Of a DNA stretch of 5,144 bases, positions 4,455 to 5,144 are shown one piece after another. Location of the stretch: assembly GCA_002422505.1 (NCBI GenBank), contig DIVX01000033.1, positions 1 through 5,144 of the forward strand. Reading direction: 5' to 3'. Below the pieces are notes generated by a model. The model was given only the letters and a program-made list of their open reading frames with translations, was not told where the DNA came from and ran no database searches. The translations under genes and the position numbers were made by a program. Each line of letters opens with the position of its first letter. The first letter of the stretch is position 1. The DNA is from Desulfovibrio sp. UBA6121. Lineage in GTDB: Bacteria > Desulfobacterota > Desulfovibrionia > Desulfovibrionales > Desulfovibrionaceae.

Positions 4455-5144
4455 ACACCTCGTCCAGAATGGCCTTGCCGCCCTTGGCCAGCACGGCCTG
4501 GGCCAGCTGCGCGCCCAGATCCCAGGCCTTTTCAGCCGGGCCGGAGGCCGTAAGGCGGATGGGGGTTTCCCCATTCACGCCCGCAACAAAGCCGGTCAGG
4601 GTCAGGTTCGCGCCCTCAAGCTGGCTCCAGGCGGCGATGGGAACCTGGCAGCCGCCGTCGAGGCCGGTGAGGAAGCCGCGCTCGGCGGCCACCTGGGCAG
4701 CGGTCTCCGGGTGGTTCAAGAAGGCGAGCAGCTCGGCCATTTCCGGCCGGTCGCGGCGGTACTCGATGCCCAGCGCGCCCTGGGCCACGGCGGGCAGAAA
4801 GCGCGGCGGGCCCAGAATCTCCACCTTGGGCGCGGTAAGACCCAGACGGTTCAGGCCTGCGGTGGCCACCACAATGGCGTCGAACTGGCCTTCCAGCAAT
4901 TTGCGCACCCGCGTATCCAGGTTGCCGCGCAAGCTCTCGATGACCAGATCGGGCCGCAGGGTGAGCAACTGGGCCTGCCTGCGCAGGCTGCTGGTGCCCA
5001 CCTTGGCGCCCTTGGGCAAGGCGTCCAGGCCGTCGAAATGCACGGAAAGCAGGGAGTCGGTCGGGGCCTCGCGCACGGGGTTCACGCCCACGATGAGCTC
5101 CTCGGGCAGCTCGGTGGGCACGTCCTTCATGCTGTGCACGGCCA
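4441..5144 (-). CDS. hemC: Porphobilinogen deaminase (hydroxymethylbilane synthase), 5' end outside window
   Basis: This enzyme joins four porphobilinogens into hydroxymethylbilane, the linear precursor of uroporphyrinogen III, hence of heme, siroheme and cobalamin. About 234 residues are present, the C-terminal three quarters; the frame runs off the window edge. Seen in order: AVHSMKDVP, whose Asp corresponds to catalytic Asp84 of E. coli; GTSSLRRQAQL and SLRGNLDTRVRKL with the Arg residues that bind substrate carboxylates; LPAVAQGALGIE; NHPETAAQVAAER; and GGCQVP, whose Cys (codon 4648-4650) carries the dipyrromethane cofactor. The GTG near 5139 is an internal Val codon of AVHSMKD, not the start. 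All key residues visible are intact, so the gene should be functional. The TGA stop at 4441-4443 lies inside the overlapping HhH gene. Confidence 0.96.
   Translation of the reverse strand, partial: AVHSMKDVPTELPEELIVGVNPVREAPTDSLLSVHFDGLDALPKGAKVGTSSLRRQAQLLTLRPDLVIESLRGNLDTRVRKLLEGQFDAIVVATAGLNRLGLTAPKVEILGPPRFLPAVAQGALGIEYRRDRPEMAELLAFLNHPETAAQVAAERGFLTGLDGGCQVPIAAWSQLEGANLTLTGFVAGVNGETPIRLTASGPAEKAWDLGAQLAQAVLAKGGKAILDEVYARS

Overview
The window is GC-rich bacterial chromosome. Gene content (an FdhE-type formate dehydrogenase maturation factor, a short DksA/TraR-like zinc-finger protein, and hemC overlapped by a Cdd1/McrB-like helix-hairpin-helix gene) suggests a Desulfovibrio-like sulfate reducer. 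That is an inference from gene families and base composition; no marker gene proves it. I see no tRNA, rRNA, insertion sequence, phage gene or CRISPR array.

Layout: (1) 1-169, non-coding edge with a degenerate direct repeat and a weak hairpin. (2) 170-580, minus strand, an Hpt-like protein that keeps the phospho-acceptor His but not the usual residues after it. (3) 581-776, a divergent promoter region with two short inverted repeats. (4) 777-2949, plus strand, fdhE then dinB (DNA polymerase IV), 67 nt apart and probably one transcript. (5) 2950-3734, about 785 nt without a conventional gene but with much structure: four copies of the heptamer GCAAAAG, two of them fused into a 14-nt palindrome inside a promoter-like element, then two successive units of small ORF plus intrinsic terminator. 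(6) 3735-4097, plus strand, a DksA/TraR-like regulator. (7) 4114-4145, a strong hairpin shared by convergent genes. (8) 4176-5144, minus strand, hemC (5' end beyond the window) translationally overlapped by a 92-residue HhH protein.

The most interesting part is 3230-3735. A promoter-like element is followed by an 18-codon ORF with a good ribosome site, a terminator, a 42-codon Arg-rich ORF with a ribosome site, a second terminator, and 26 nt later the dksA/traR-like gene. I find no promoter between the terminators and that gene. In both units the last codons of the small ORF can base-pair with the 5' arm of the terminator that follows (7 and 8 contiguous pairs), five or so bases before the stop codon. 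This is the geometry expected if translation of a leader peptide controls terminator formation. It would place a DksA-like transcription regulator under tandem attenuation. The pairing is seen in the sequence; the regulation is a hypothesis.

The remaining genes are housekeeping-like: formate dehydrogenase maturation, translesion synthesis and tetrapyrrole synthesis, with no sign of recent horizontal transfer.
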